DNA from: Spirochaetes bacterium RBG_16_67_19
GTDB taxonomy: Bacteria > Spirochaetota > Spirochaetia > SZUA-6 > DRHE01
DNA length: 14,119 nt
Direction of reading: 5' to 3'
Assembly (NCBI GenBank): GCA_001829505.1
Contig: MIBK01000115.1
Coordinates: 9,963 to 24,081, forward strand
Within the stretch, counting starts at the first letter, position 1. The number at the start of each line of letters is the position of its first letter. The notes below the pieces were generated by a model that made no database searches, was not told where the DNA came from, and saw only the letters and a program-made list of their open reading frames with translations. The translations under genes were made by a program, and so were the position numbers. This document shows positions 1-6,632 of this stretch, one piece after another.

Positions 1-869
1 CGCTCGAAGCAGGGCACCTGCTTGGGGTCGTCGAGAATGCCGATGCCGACAAGGCCTTTGACGGTCACTGCCTCTTCGAGCAGGTGCAGGTGGCTGTTGT
101 GCATGTGCAGCCAGCCCGCTCCGAAGTGGTCGACTATTTTCTGGAGGTGCGCTTTGCCCAGCCGACGAAAATCCTGCGGACTGCACTGGCCCCAGGCGTC
201 GATGGACAGCCACACGCAATCGCCCGGCAGCCACTCCTCGTGCAGGTCGAAATACCCGCCGTCGAACTTCCGGATGTACTTGCGCTGCAGCTCGATCAGC
301 CGGACGTTGACTTCATAGGCGAAGTCGAAGAGCTCCAGCAGCTCCCGGGGGTGATCGTATATCTCCAGGAAAATGCCCGAGCCGAACACGCTTTCGGCGA
401 AATTGAGGCCGTCGCTGGTCTCGACGATCGACGTCGCGCATTGGCCTTCGGCAGCTTGCGCGAAGTGACGGGTCGACTCCTCTAGAAGCTTGACCCACGG
501 GTTACCCGGATCGAAGCGGAGGGTTTTCACATCCTGGAGGCCGGTCAGGAAGGGCTTGCCGTAGGCCCCGCCCTCCCCGAAAACCACCTCCGCCCCGACG
601 TAGGCTCCGAAGCCGTAGTCTCCGATGTTGGGCCGCGCCGTGGGCATAGCGTCATCCCGCAGGAACTCGCGCCGCTGGAAGTCGCGCAGAAACACATCGA
701 ACATCCTGTGGTAATCCGGGCAGACCCCGGGAGCCAGCGCCCGCTCCCACATCCTCATGGTCCCGGCCTCGTCAAGGTCGATCTTGGCCAGGATCTCGTC
801 CGTCGCTTCTCTGTTCCAGAACCTGCGGTTGCGATCGATCACCTGCTCCAGGTTCTTCTTGTAGCGCAC
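1..869 (-). CDS. URO-D superfamily protein (uroporphyrinogen decarboxylase-like fold), 3' end cut by window edge
   Basis: About 289 codons are visible and the frame is still open at the left edge, so the C-terminus is missing. The visible C-terminal part follows the URO-D/cobalamin-methyltransferase TIM-barrel pattern: a helix with HPRELLELFDF, a strand with SIDAWG (Asp224), SPQDFRRL, a helix ending KIVDHFG, then LHMHNSHLHLLEEA (His255, His257) and GIGILDDPKQ. The N-terminal RQAGRY motif of true HemE is absent, so it is probably not the haem-pathway enzyme. The H-x-C zinc motif of MtaA/CmuA-type methyltransferases reads H-M-H here. The chosen start is GTG at 867-869, 8 nt downstream of the preceding gene's stop. 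No in-frame ATG lies upstream before a stop codon, and the Shine-Dalgarno is weak. It is probably co-transcribed with the ASRT-family gene under LacI-type control. The fold call is fairly secure; the substrate is unknown. Confidence 0.6.
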   Translation of the reverse strand, partial: MRYKKNLEQVIDRNRRFWNREATDEILAKIDLDEAGTMRMWERALAPGVCPDYHRMFDVFLRDFQRREFLRDDAMPTARPNIGDYGFGAYVGAEVVFGEGGAYGKPFLTGLQDVKTLRFDPGNPWVKLLEESTRHFAQAAEGQCATSIVETSDGLNFAESVFGSGIFLEIYDHPRELLELFDFAYEVNVRLIELQRKYIRKFDGGYFDLHEEWLPGDCVWLSIDAWGQCSPQDFRRLGKAHLQKIVDHFGAGWLHMHNSHLHLLEEAVTVKGLVGIGILDDPKQVPCFE

Positions 870-876
870 GGCAGGG

Positions 877-1260
877 CTATCCGGCGTGACCCATCATCCC
901 GATGTAGGCCAGGTTGTCCTGGGTCACGTCCATCCGGCCGTACTGGACGATCACCTCGACGTCGCTGCGGAATCTCAGGGCGTACTGTTCGAGACGACTG
1001 ATTTCCACCCCGCCGATCTCCCCCGGATGATCCATCCGGAAGCACTTGATTCGGCGGGCGGGCACGGCGAGCTTGATGCCCTCGATGGGCTCGCGGTCTT
1101 CGAAGTACACATCCATGAGGACCTGGGCAGGGCGGTCCTGGCAGTTGAGGATCATGATCGCTTCGTGTCCTTCGTACCCGGATTCGGCCGTCTTGGACTT
1201 GCGCGGCAGCCAGCCATCGGCGACGAACCAGAGCTTCGAGCCACCGGACAGGGGATCCAT
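877..1260 (-). CDS. ASRT-family protein (Anabaena sensory rhodopsin transducer-like)
   Basis: This 127-aa protein matches the small beta-rich ASRT family. The N-terminal block has LWFVADGWLP (10-19), followed by HEAIMILN (32-39), VYFEDREP (51-58), VPARR (66-70) and a C-terminal block with SDVEVIVQYGRMD (99-111). These are the family's hallmark segments and the length is typical. The founding member is a soluble tetramer that interacts with a sensory rhodopsin and was reported to bind DNA. Most homologues occur in bacteria without rhodopsins and have no settled role, so light sensing is not implied. The start is supported by GGAGGA just upstream of the ATG. It is the first gene of a unit with the URO-D-fold gene, divergent from a LacI-type repressor, with a perfect 14-bp palindrome 12-25 nt upstream of its start codon. 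A role as a sugar- or metabolite-binding accessory protein is only inference. Confidence 0.82.
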   Translation of the reverse strand: MDPLSGGSKLWFVADGWLPRKSKTAESGYEGHEAIMILNCQDRPAQVLMDVYFEDREPIEGIKLAVPARRIKCFRMDHPGEIGGVEISRLEQYALRFRSDVEVIVQYGRMDVTQDNLAYIGMMGHAG

Positions 1261-1271
1261 GCTTCCTCCAG

Positions 1272-1285
1272 GTTCGACGTCGAAC
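1272..1285. promoter_or_regulatory. Candidate LacI-family operator O2 (perfect palindrome)
   Basis: GTTCGACGTCGAAC is a perfect 14-bp palindrome in the leader of the ASRT-family gene. It matches the second site at 1317-1330 at 12 of 14 positions. The repeated symmetric core beside a divergent LacI-type gene is the usual arrangement for operator sites. That this repressor binds it is inferred. Confidence 0.6.
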
Positions 1286-1316
1286 TATTCCGGGAGAAAA
1301 AAAACCGCATCTCACG

Positions 1317-1330
1317 GTTTGACGTCCAAC
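1317..1330. promoter_or_regulatory. Candidate LacI-family operator O1
   Basis: GTTTGACGTCCAAC shares the pattern GTTNGACGTCNAAC with the site at 1272-1285, 45 bp away. It covers the predicted -35 box of the lacI-type gene and lies just past the predicted start of the divergent transcript, so one bound repressor could block both directions. A separate short inverted repeat (AAACCG/CGGTTT, 1302-1320) overlaps its left edge. Confidence 0.58.
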
Positions 1331-1348
1331 TGCAATGCAGGCTATCAT
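1319..1348 (+). promoter_or_regulatory. Predicted sigma-70 promoter of the LacI-family gene
   Basis: TTGACG (1319-1324) and TATCAT (1343-1348) are separated by 18 nt, each matching the consensus at five of six positions. The start of transcription would fall near 1355, giving a leader of about 20 nt before the ATG at 1375. The -35 box lies inside operator O1, which predicts autorepression. Confidence 0.5.
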
Positions 1349-1367
1349 GCCCCTGGGGGGCTGTCAA
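1339..1367 (-). promoter_or_regulatory. Predicted promoter of the ASRT/URO-D unit
   Basis: On the minus strand a perfect TTGACA (1362-1367) is followed after 17 nt by TAGCCT (1339-1344), a weak -10 matching three of six positions. The predicted start near 1332 puts operator O1 at about +2 to +16. The poor -10 lowers confidence. Confidence 0.38.
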
Positions 1368-1374
1368 GTTAAAT

Positions 1375-2391
1375 ATGCACAGGAAACCCACCATCCGGGA
1401 CATAGCCCGAGAAGCCGGCGTATCGGATACTGCCGTTTCCCTGTCGTTCCAGCACAACTCACGGGTGAGCGCCGTCACACGGGAGAGGATCCTGGCGATC
1501 GCCCGCCGCCTGAACTACTTCCCGAACCGCTCGGCGCGTAACCTCCGCCGCGGCAGCTCCCACACCATAGGCTTCGTGGTGATCGAAATCACCAACCCCT
1601 TTTACGCGCGGATGATTCGCAGCGCCGAAAGGATAGCCCACGGCCTGGGCTACGAGATCCTGTTCGCCGAAAGCCGCTGGGAGGCGCAGAAGGAAGTCCG
1701 CATCGTGTCGAACATGATCGAGAACCGGGTCGCGGGAATCCTGATGTGCTTCTGCGAAAACACCGCGGAGAGCCTGAACCTGATCCGCCAGAGCCTGTTG
1801 CCCCTGATCGCAGTGGACACCTGTCCGCCGCGATACAAGGGTTCGTACGTTACCAACGCCCTGGCCAGCGCAGGGGGCATGGCCGCCGAGCACCTCCTGG
1901 AGGCCGGTTGCCGGCATCCGGTCTTCTTCAACGCCAGCAGCGCCATGAGCGGATTCAGTTCCTTCCAGCTGCTGCTGAAGGGGTTCCGCAAGGGATTGCG
2001 GAGCAAAGGCCTGGAGCTCCGCAACTCGGCGGTCATCAACGCCGACTGGACGATCGAAGGAGGCAGCGCAGGGTTCGCCCGGCTGCTGGCCAGCGGGCAG
2101 CCCTTCGACGGCATCTTCTGCGTGAACGATCTGTGCGCTCTCGGGGTGATCGACGCCGCCGAGCAGACCGGCCGCCGGGCCGGAAAGGACTTTGCGATCA
2201 TGGGCATCGACAACCTGGAAATCGGCAGTATTTCCCGGATTTCGCTCACATCTATCGACCAGCCCTACGACCGCATCATCGAACTGGCCACTCAGTCGCT
2301 GATCGAAAGTATCCAGAACAACCGACCCTGTGCCGTGCACAAGAGGCTCAAGCCCACCCTGATCGTGCGGGAGAGCAGCAAGCTCGGGTGA
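1375..2391 (+). CDS. LacI/GalR-family transcriptional repressor
   Basis: The protein is 338 aa, the usual LacI-family size. An N-terminal helix-turn-helix (PTIRDIAREAGVSDTAVS, about residues 5-22) is followed by VSAVTRERI and the hinge region (LNYFPNRSARNLRRG, about 46-60). A periplasmic-binding-protein-like effector domain begins at TIGFVV (64) with the NPFYARM motif. Later it has CVNDLCALGVIDA and IMGIDNLEIGSISRISLTSID, the family's NDxxAxG and (G)xDN...LTxI segments. Such proteins bind palindromic operators and usually release on binding a sugar or related small molecule. The frame is open upstream to 886, but the HTH begins immediately after ATG 1375, so that ATG is the start. Its Shine-Dalgarno is poor. 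It is the only plus-strand gene, divergent from the ASRT-family gene, with two matching palindromes in the shared spacer. The effector is unknown. Confidence 0.93.
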   Translation: MHRKPTIRDIAREAGVSDTAVSLSFQHNSRVSAVTRERILAIARRLNYFPNRSARNLRRGSSHTIGFVVIEITNPFYARMIRSAERIAHGLGYEILFAESRWEAQKEVRIVSNMIENRVAGILMCFCENTAESLNLIRQSLLPLIAVDTCPPRYKGSYVTNALASAGGMAAEHLLEAGCRHPVFFNASSAMSGFSSFQLLLKGFRKGLRSKGLELRNSAVINADWTIEGGSAGFARLLASGQPFDGIFCVNDLCALGVIDAAEQTGRRAGKDFAIMGIDNLEIGSISRISLTSIDQPYDRIIELATQSLIESIQNNRPCAVHKRLKPTLIVRESSKLG

Positions 2392-2417
2392 TCCCCCGGA
2401 TCATGTGCTCGGCCGCG

Positions 2418-2438
2418 GGGGCCTCGACTTGCGGCCCC
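2418..2438. terminator. Possible shared terminator hairpin between convergent genes
   Basis: GGGGCC (2418-2423) and GGCCCC (2433-2438) form a perfect 6-bp stem with a 9-nt loop in the 57-nt gap between the converging lacI-type and amidohydrolase genes. There is no T-tract on either side, so intrinsic termination would be weak. Confidence 0.3.
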
Positions 2439-2448
2439 GTCCCCAGTC

Positions 2449-3261
2449 CTACCCCAGTTTCAGCAGCTTGCGCGCGGTCTCCCCGAAGATGAGCTTGCGC
2501 TGCTCCCCGCCGGCTCCCGTCTGGCGCATGAGCGCGCCCATGCGGGCGATGTGCTCGGCCTGCGGCAGGCAGTTGTCGCTGCCCCATAGCACGCGGGCGA
2601 AATCGATCGGTATGCAGTTATGCCCGCCGATGGCGTTGAAAACCAGGGCGATCCCGTCGGTCCAGGGCCCGGAGCCCGAGATGTCCAGGTAGACATTGGT
2701 GTTGGCGTGGGCCACGCTCCAGGCCTCCAGGAAGTGCGGGTAGCCGCTGTGGGCGAACACCCAGTTGATGCCCGGGAACAAGCGCGCCAGCTGGTCGAAG
2801 TTCATGGGGTGGGCGAAGCGCGAGTCGGTGGCCCTGCGCACCTTGGGGTCCTTGCTCACGATCTGGATGTTGGTCTGTCCCGTATGCGCGAGGATCGGCA
2901 CGCCGCGCCGCTCGATCTCTTCATATAATGGATAGTAGGCTTCCGTGTTGGGCTGGAAACCGGCCGGTGGAAACAGCTTCACCGCCCGGAAGCCCTGGTC
3001 CAGGTATCGCCGCAGCGTATCCATGGCGCCGGCCTCGCGCGGGTCCAGGTACACGTTGCCCAGCAGGCGGTCGGAGTGGGCCTTGACTGCCTTGGCCACC
3101 CGCTCATTGGGCGCGAAGCCGCACTTCTTGTACTCCCACCAGGCGTCGGTCGGGCCGCCCATGAGCAATGTCCGGTCGACCGCGGACTGGTCCATGTCCG
3201 CCAGAAGTTCGTGGAGAGCGGAATCCGTATCCGCCAGATGGTAGTGGAAATCGATCAGCAT
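2449..3261 (-). CDS. Amidohydrolase-family metal-dependent hydrolase (amidohydrolase-2 type TIM barrel)
   Basis: This 270-aa protein opens with IDFHYH (Asp4, His6, His8), the metal-binding motif after the first barrel strand. It continues with AVKLFPPAGF (Lys95), LAHTG (His126), FAHSGYPH (His171) and LWGSDNCLP (Asp229), in the order seen in the amidohydrolase-2 (ACMSD/aminocarboxymuconate decarboxylase-like) superfamily. Members hydrolyse or decarboxylate C-O, C-N or C-C bonds, including sugar lactones and cyclic acids. It has no signal peptide and should be cytoplasmic. GGAGG lies 7 nt before the ATG. It is the last gene of the SDR/DegT/GHMP-kinase cassette, 33 nt after the kinase stop. In that setting a lactonase or deacylase-like step on a sugar derivative is plausible, but the substrate cannot be read from the sequence. 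Confidence 0.87.
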   Translation of the reverse strand: MLIDFHYHLADTDSALHELLADMDQSAVDRTLLMGGPTDAWWEYKKCGFAPNERVAKAVKAHSDRLLGNVYLDPREAGAMDTLRRYLDQGFRAVKLFPPAGFQPNTEAYYPLYEEIERRGVPILAHTGQTNIQIVSKDPKVRRATDSRFAHPMNFDQLARLFPGINWVFAHSGYPHFLEAWSVAHANTNVYLDISGSGPWTDGIALVFNAIGGHNCIPIDFARVLWGSDNCLPQAEHIARMGALMRQTGAGGEQRKLIFGETARKLLKLG

Positions 3262-3294
3262 ATCGTTCCTCCTTCAACAGCGGCCATCAGGGCC

Positions 3295-4467
3295 TCACCA
3301 TTCCAGCGGCCCCGCGCCGGCCGAGGGTTCGGTCACGTGGATGGCGGCCTCGATCCCGGTGGCTTCCCGGTATTGCCGGCCCACGTGCCGGGAAAACTCT
3401 TCCACGCGCGCCGCCTGCACGTAGGCCAGCATGCAGCCGCCGAACCCACCCCCGGACTGCCGGGCGGCGACCACGCCGGGACCGCCCATCATGGCTTCGT
3501 ACATCCGCTCCATGGCCGGCACGGTCTTCTCGTACAGGTCCCGCTCCCCGAAGAAGGAGCCCTCGCACAGCCGGCGCATGGCCGCCCGGTCGTCTCGCAC
3601 CAGCGCGGCCATAAAGGCCACCACCCGCTGGTTCTCCTCGAAAATGAACTGGCAGCGCTTGCGCAGGGTTTCTGGCAGCGCCTCCTGCAGGCGCTCGAAG
3701 AGCGGCGTGTTCACGTCGCGCAGCGTGCGGATGGAGGGGTCCTGAGCCTGCAACAGGCGGGTGCCCTCCTCGCATTCCTGCCTCCGTTTGGCGTACTCCG
3801 ACCCGGCCAAGGTGCGCGGATAGTTGGTGTCGCAGATCACCACGCGGATGTCCGCCGGGATGCGCACCTCCACGTGGGTCAGACTGCGGCAGTCCAGGAG
3901 CAGCGCGGTCCCCGCCAGGCCAAAGCAGGCGGAGTAGTGGTCCAGGATGCCGCAGTTCACCCCCGCGTCCTGGTTCTCGGCCTGCTGGCAGGCCAGCGCG
4001 GTCTGCTTGGGGTCCAGGCGGAAGCCGCCGGCCGCCTGGTGCATATGGCAGACCGAGACCAGCAGCGAGGCCGAGGAGCTCAGGCCCCCGCCGATGGGCA
4101 CGGTGGAGTGGGCCACGGCCTCCACGCCCCGCAGGGCGTGGCCCTGCAGGCCCAGCACCCGGGAAACCCCGCTCACGTAGCGGTCCCAGCTGGCCGCGGG
4201 CGTGGCGGGCTCCTCGCCCAGCCGGTAGTCCAGGGACTCCCCGACGTTCATCGAGTGCAGAGCCACCCGGCCGGAGGCCGACACCCGCCAGGCGATCCAG
4301 GTGTCCAGGTGGATGGCCATGGTCATCACGTAGCCCAGGTTGTCGTCGGTGTCGGTGCCCAGCAGCTCCGCCCGCCCCGGGGCGCGCACCCAGCCGGCCG
4401 GTTCCCCGCCGTACAGGGAGCGGAACTTCTCGAGGATCCCCTTCTTTCGCTCCGCACCAGGGTTCAT
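3295..4467 (-). CDS. Galactokinase-like GHMP sugar kinase with altered sugar-binding motif
   Basis: The protein has 390 residues, galactokinase size. It has the N-terminal galactokinase signature region (RAPGRAELLGTDTDDNLGYV, 28-47), the GHMP ATP-binding loop PIGGGLSSSASL (124-135), AENQDAGVNCGILDHYS (163-179, with the likely catalytic Asp176), SEYAKRRQE (223-231) and the C-terminal GGGFGGCMLAYV (339-350). Galactokinases transfer the ATP gamma-phosphate to the anomeric hydroxyl of galactose. Here Arg32 and Asp41 align with conserved active-site residues, but the Glu-His pair that contacts the sugar in characterised GalK is Thr38-Asp39. That argues for a related kinase acting on another sugar. 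The ATG overlaps the stop of the upstream DegT gene in ATGA, implying translational coupling. I give no gene symbol because galactose specificity is doubtful. Confidence 0.88.
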   Translation of the reverse strand: MNPGAERKKGILEKFRSLYGGEPAGWVRAPGRAELLGTDTDDNLGYVMTMAIHLDTWIAWRVSASGRVALHSMNVGESLDYRLGEEPATPAASWDRYVSGVSRVLGLQGHALRGVEAVAHSTVPIGGGLSSSASLLVSVCHMHQAAGGFRLDPKQTALACQQAENQDAGVNCGILDHYSACFGLAGTALLLDCRSLTHVEVRIPADIRVVICDTNYPRTLAGSEYAKRRQECEEGTRLLQAQDPSIRTLRDVNTPLFERLQEALPETLRKRCQFIFEENQRVVAFMAALVRDDRAAMRRLCEGSFFGERDLYEKTVPAMERMYEAMMGGPGVVAARQSGGGFGGCMLAYVQAARVEEFSRHVGRQYREATGIEAAIHVTEPSAGAGPLEW

Positions 4468-5657
4468 CGGCCCAGCTCTCTCACGCAGTCGGCCATGTAG
4501 TCGATGGCCTCCTCGGTGAGCCGGGGGTGGATCGGCAGGGACAGGAAGCGCTCGTGGGCCTTCTCCGCCACGGGACACTCCCCTTCCTTGTGGCCCTGTG
4601 CCCGGTAGGGCTCGGCTAGATGGATGGGCATGTAGTGGTTCCAGGCCTTGATGCCCTTGTGCACGTACAGCTCCCACATGAAGTCCGCTTTCTTCCGCGG
4701 GTGTTCGTCGGCGAGCTGCAGGACGTAGAAGTGGAACACGTGCTTGCCCTTCGGGTCCACCCAAGGCAGCAGGATCCCGGGCGCGCCCCGCAGCCTCTCG
4801 GTCAGGCGCGCGGCCAGCCGGATGCGCCGAGTGTTGAAGCCGTCCAGCTTCTTCAGCTGTTCGCTGCCCACCGCCGCCTGGGCGTCGATCATCCGGAAGT
4901 TGTAGCCGATGTCGTCGAACTGCAGGCGCCAATATTCCTTGCCCATCGGGTATTTCGCCTCGTCGATGGGCAGATACTTGTCGCTGCCGCCGTAGGTGCG
5001 GCAGCACAGGGAGCGGTAGGACAGCACCCTCTCGAACAGCTCCCGGCTGTCGGTGGTCACCAGGCCGCCCTCCCCCAGGGTGCACATGTTCTTCTGCTGG
5101 TGGAAGCTGAACACCCCCAGGTCGCCCAGGGCCCCTGCCTTGCGCCCCAGGTACTCCGCCCCCGGCGTGTGGGCGCAATCCTCGATCACCGCCACCCCGT
5201 GCTTCCGGGCGATCGCCATGATGCGGTCCATCGCCGCGCATTGCCCAGCCAGGTGCACGGGCACGATGGCCTTGGTGCGCGGGCTGATCAGCGCCTCCAG
5301 CCTGTCCGGGTCCAGGTTCAGGGTGCGCGGGTCCACGTCGCAGAACACCAGTCTGGCCCCCAGGACCGAGAAGGCGCTGGCCGTGGCGATCCAGCTGATG
5401 GGCGTGGTGATCACCTCGCTGCCCGCTCCCACCTCCGCGGCGATCCCCGCCAGGGTCAGGCCCGTGGTGGCCGAGGTGCAGGACAGCGCGTAGCGTACCC
5501 CGCAGTAGGCGGCGAAGGCCTGCTCGAACTGCTTCACCTTCTTGCCGCACGACGGGGCGCCGGCCCGCAGGACCTCCAGCAGGGCGGCTTCCTCCTCGGG
5601 CCCGTAGATGCTGCCGTGCGAGATTTCCAGCTCGAACTTGATCTTTGGTTTTTCCAT
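4464..5657 (-). CDS. DegT/DnrJ/EryC1-family PLP-dependent (sugar) aminotransferase
   Basis: The 397-aa length is normal for this family. Key features are SCTSATTGLTLAGIA (59-73, phosphate-binding region), VITTPISWIATASAF (82-96), VIEDCAHTPGAEY (157-169, with Asp160 expected to hold the PLP pyridine nitrogen) and FSFHQQKNMCTLGEGG (183-198), where Lys189 should form the PLP aldimine. The family transfers an amino group, usually from glutamate or glutamine, onto keto sugars, mostly nucleotide-linked; some members act on cyclitols. A leader reading AGGAAA immediately precedes the ATG. It starts 12 nt after the SDR gene's stop and overlaps the kinase start by 4 nt. The SDR and aminotransferase could work in sequence (oxidation or reduction, then amination). 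Substrate unknown. Confidence 0.93.
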   Translation of the reverse strand: MEKPKIKFELEISHGSIYGPEEEAALLEVLRAGAPSCGKKVKQFEQAFAAYCGVRYALSCTSATTGLTLAGIAAEVGAGSEVITTPISWIATASAFSVLGARLVFCDVDPRTLNLDPDRLEALISPRTKAIVPVHLAGQCAAMDRIMAIARKHGVAVIEDCAHTPGAEYLGRKAGALGDLGVFSFHQQKNMCTLGEGGLVTTDSRELFERVLSYRSLCCRTYGGSDKYLPIDEAKYPMGKEYWRLQFDDIGYNFRMIDAQAAVGSEQLKKLDGFNTRRIRLAARLTERLRGAPGILLPWVDPKGKHVFHFYVLQLADEHPRKKADFMWELYVHKGIKAWNHYMPIHLAEPYRAQGHKEGECPVAEKAHERFLSLPIHPRLTEEAIDYMADCVRELGR

Positions 5658-5669
5658 TTTCCTGCCTTC

Positions 5670-6584
5670 CTACCTACCGCAATCTTGCTGCAACCTTTCC
5701 TGGATGGCCCGCCGGATGGACGCCTCGGCGCTCAGGAGAGGCGTCTTCAGCAGGGCACGGGCCTTGTCCACGCGGATGATGCCGTTCTTGTGACGGGCAG
5801 CCCGGCCGGAGGCGGGAGCGCCGCCCGCCTGGGCAAGGATGCGGGCGCCGGGATATCCCAGCAGCTCGGCGGCCCGGCGCGTGAGGGAGGCCCGGTCGAT
5901 GCTGTCCGTGCTGCCGATGTGCAGGACCCCGGCGTAGCGCAGGCCGAGCAGCTCCAGTACGCACTCCGAGAGGGTGAGCACGTCCACCGGAGTGCGGATC
6001 TCGTCGGCCGGAGCGGCGACCTCCTGCCCGGCCTTCAGTTTGGCCTCCAGCGCCGCGAAGAAGGAGTTGCCCTCGGTCACGGGGAAACCCAGGACCAGCG
6101 AGAGGCGCACGATCCCGGCCCGCGGGTCCGCCTGCCGCACGGCCTGCTCCCCCTCGACCTTGGTGCGGCCGTAGAAGTTCACCGGAGCGGGCGGGTCCTC
6201 CTCCGCGTAGCCGGCGGCGGTTCCGGCGAACACCGCGTCGCTGGAGAAATACAGGCAGTAGGCGCCGGCGGCGGCGCTGGCGGCGGCGATCGTGCGCGCC
6301 GCCTCCACGTTCACCGCCCGGGCCTGCTCCCGCTCCTTCTCGACCCGGTCGATGTCGGCCACGGCGGCCAGGTCCACCACGGCCCGCGGCGCGAGATCGG
6401 TCAGCAAGCCGCGCACCGCCGCCTCCTCCCGGACATCCAGCAGGTGCCAGCGCGCGCCGGGCAGGCCCCCGGGGAACCGGACCCTCTCGGCGACGTGCAC
6501 CTCCCAACCGTGATGCAGGGCCACCGTGGCCAGGTTTCCGCCCACGAAACCGCCTCCCCCGAAAACGAGCAGTTTCTCGCCCAT
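5670..6584 (-). CDS. NAD(P)-dependent SDR of the RmlD (dTDP-4-dehydrorhamnose reductase)/epimerase type
   Basis: This 304-aa extended short-chain dehydrogenase has the Rossmann nucleotide loop GGGGFVGGNL (9-18), LLDVRE (48-53), VVDLAAVADID (69-79), the YFSSDAVFAG segment (112-121, the YxSTDxVFxG of RmlD relatives) and catalytic YGRTK (Tyr138, Lys142). The motif order and length fit RmlD-like reductases, which reduce the 4-keto group of dTDP-sugars, but related epimerases look the same at this resolution. GGAAGA lies close upstream of the ATG. It heads the four-gene cassette, 48 nt after the AbiEii-like stop, with a TATAGT -10-like box in that gap. No rmlA, rmlB or rmlC is present, so canonical rhamnose synthesis is not supported here. 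Confidence 0.88.
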   Translation of the reverse strand: MGEKLLVFGGGGFVGGNLATVALHHGWEVHVAERVRFPGGLPGARWHLLDVREEAAVRGLLTDLAPRAVVDLAAVADIDRVEKEREQARAVNVEAARTIAAASAAAGAYCLYFSSDAVFAGTAAGYAEEDPPAPVNFYGRTKVEGEQAVRQADPRAGIVRLSLVLGFPVTEGNSFFAALEAKLKAGQEVAAPADEIRTPVDVLTLSECVLELLGLRYAGVLHIGSTDSIDRASLTRRAAELLGYPGARILAQAGGAPASGRAARHKNGIIRVDKARALLKTPLLSAEASIRRAIQERLQQDCGR

Positions 6585-6603
6585 TCTTCCAGCCTCCGCC
6601 GCG

Positions 6604-6609
6604 ACTATA
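6604..6609 (-). promoter_or_regulatory. Possible -10 box upstream of the SDR cassette
   Basis: On the minus strand TATAGT (five of six consensus positions) lies 19 nt upstream of the SDR start codon, in the only gap before the cassette. No convincing -35 box is seen at 16-18 nt spacing, so this is tentative. Confidence 0.3.
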
Positions 6610-6632
6610 GCCCATCCGGGGGCGGCTGCGCA

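Noticed and set aside
877..1260. Light-sensing function for the ASRT-family protein
   Set aside because: No rhodopsin or retinal-pathway gene is in the window, and most family members occur without one.
886..1374. N-terminal extension of the LacI-type repressor by 163 codons
   Set aside because: It overlaps the ASRT-family gene and the promoter/operator spacer, and the HTH starts right after ATG 1375.
3295..4467. Naming the kinase galK
   Set aside because: The fold is galactokinase-like, but two sugar-contact residues differ and no galT, galE or galM lies nearby.
3295..5550. Apparent DegT-kinase fusion as one 751-codon minus-strand frame
   Set aside because: Only the part from ATG 4467 encodes the kinase. 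The upstream part is an out-of-frame reading of the aminotransferase, which has its own frame, PLP lysine and ATGA stop/start overlap.
5670..6584. dTDP-rhamnose biosynthesis locus
   Set aside because: Only an RmlD-like SDR is present. The other three pathway genes and glycosyltransferases are absent, so the SDR may have another substrate.
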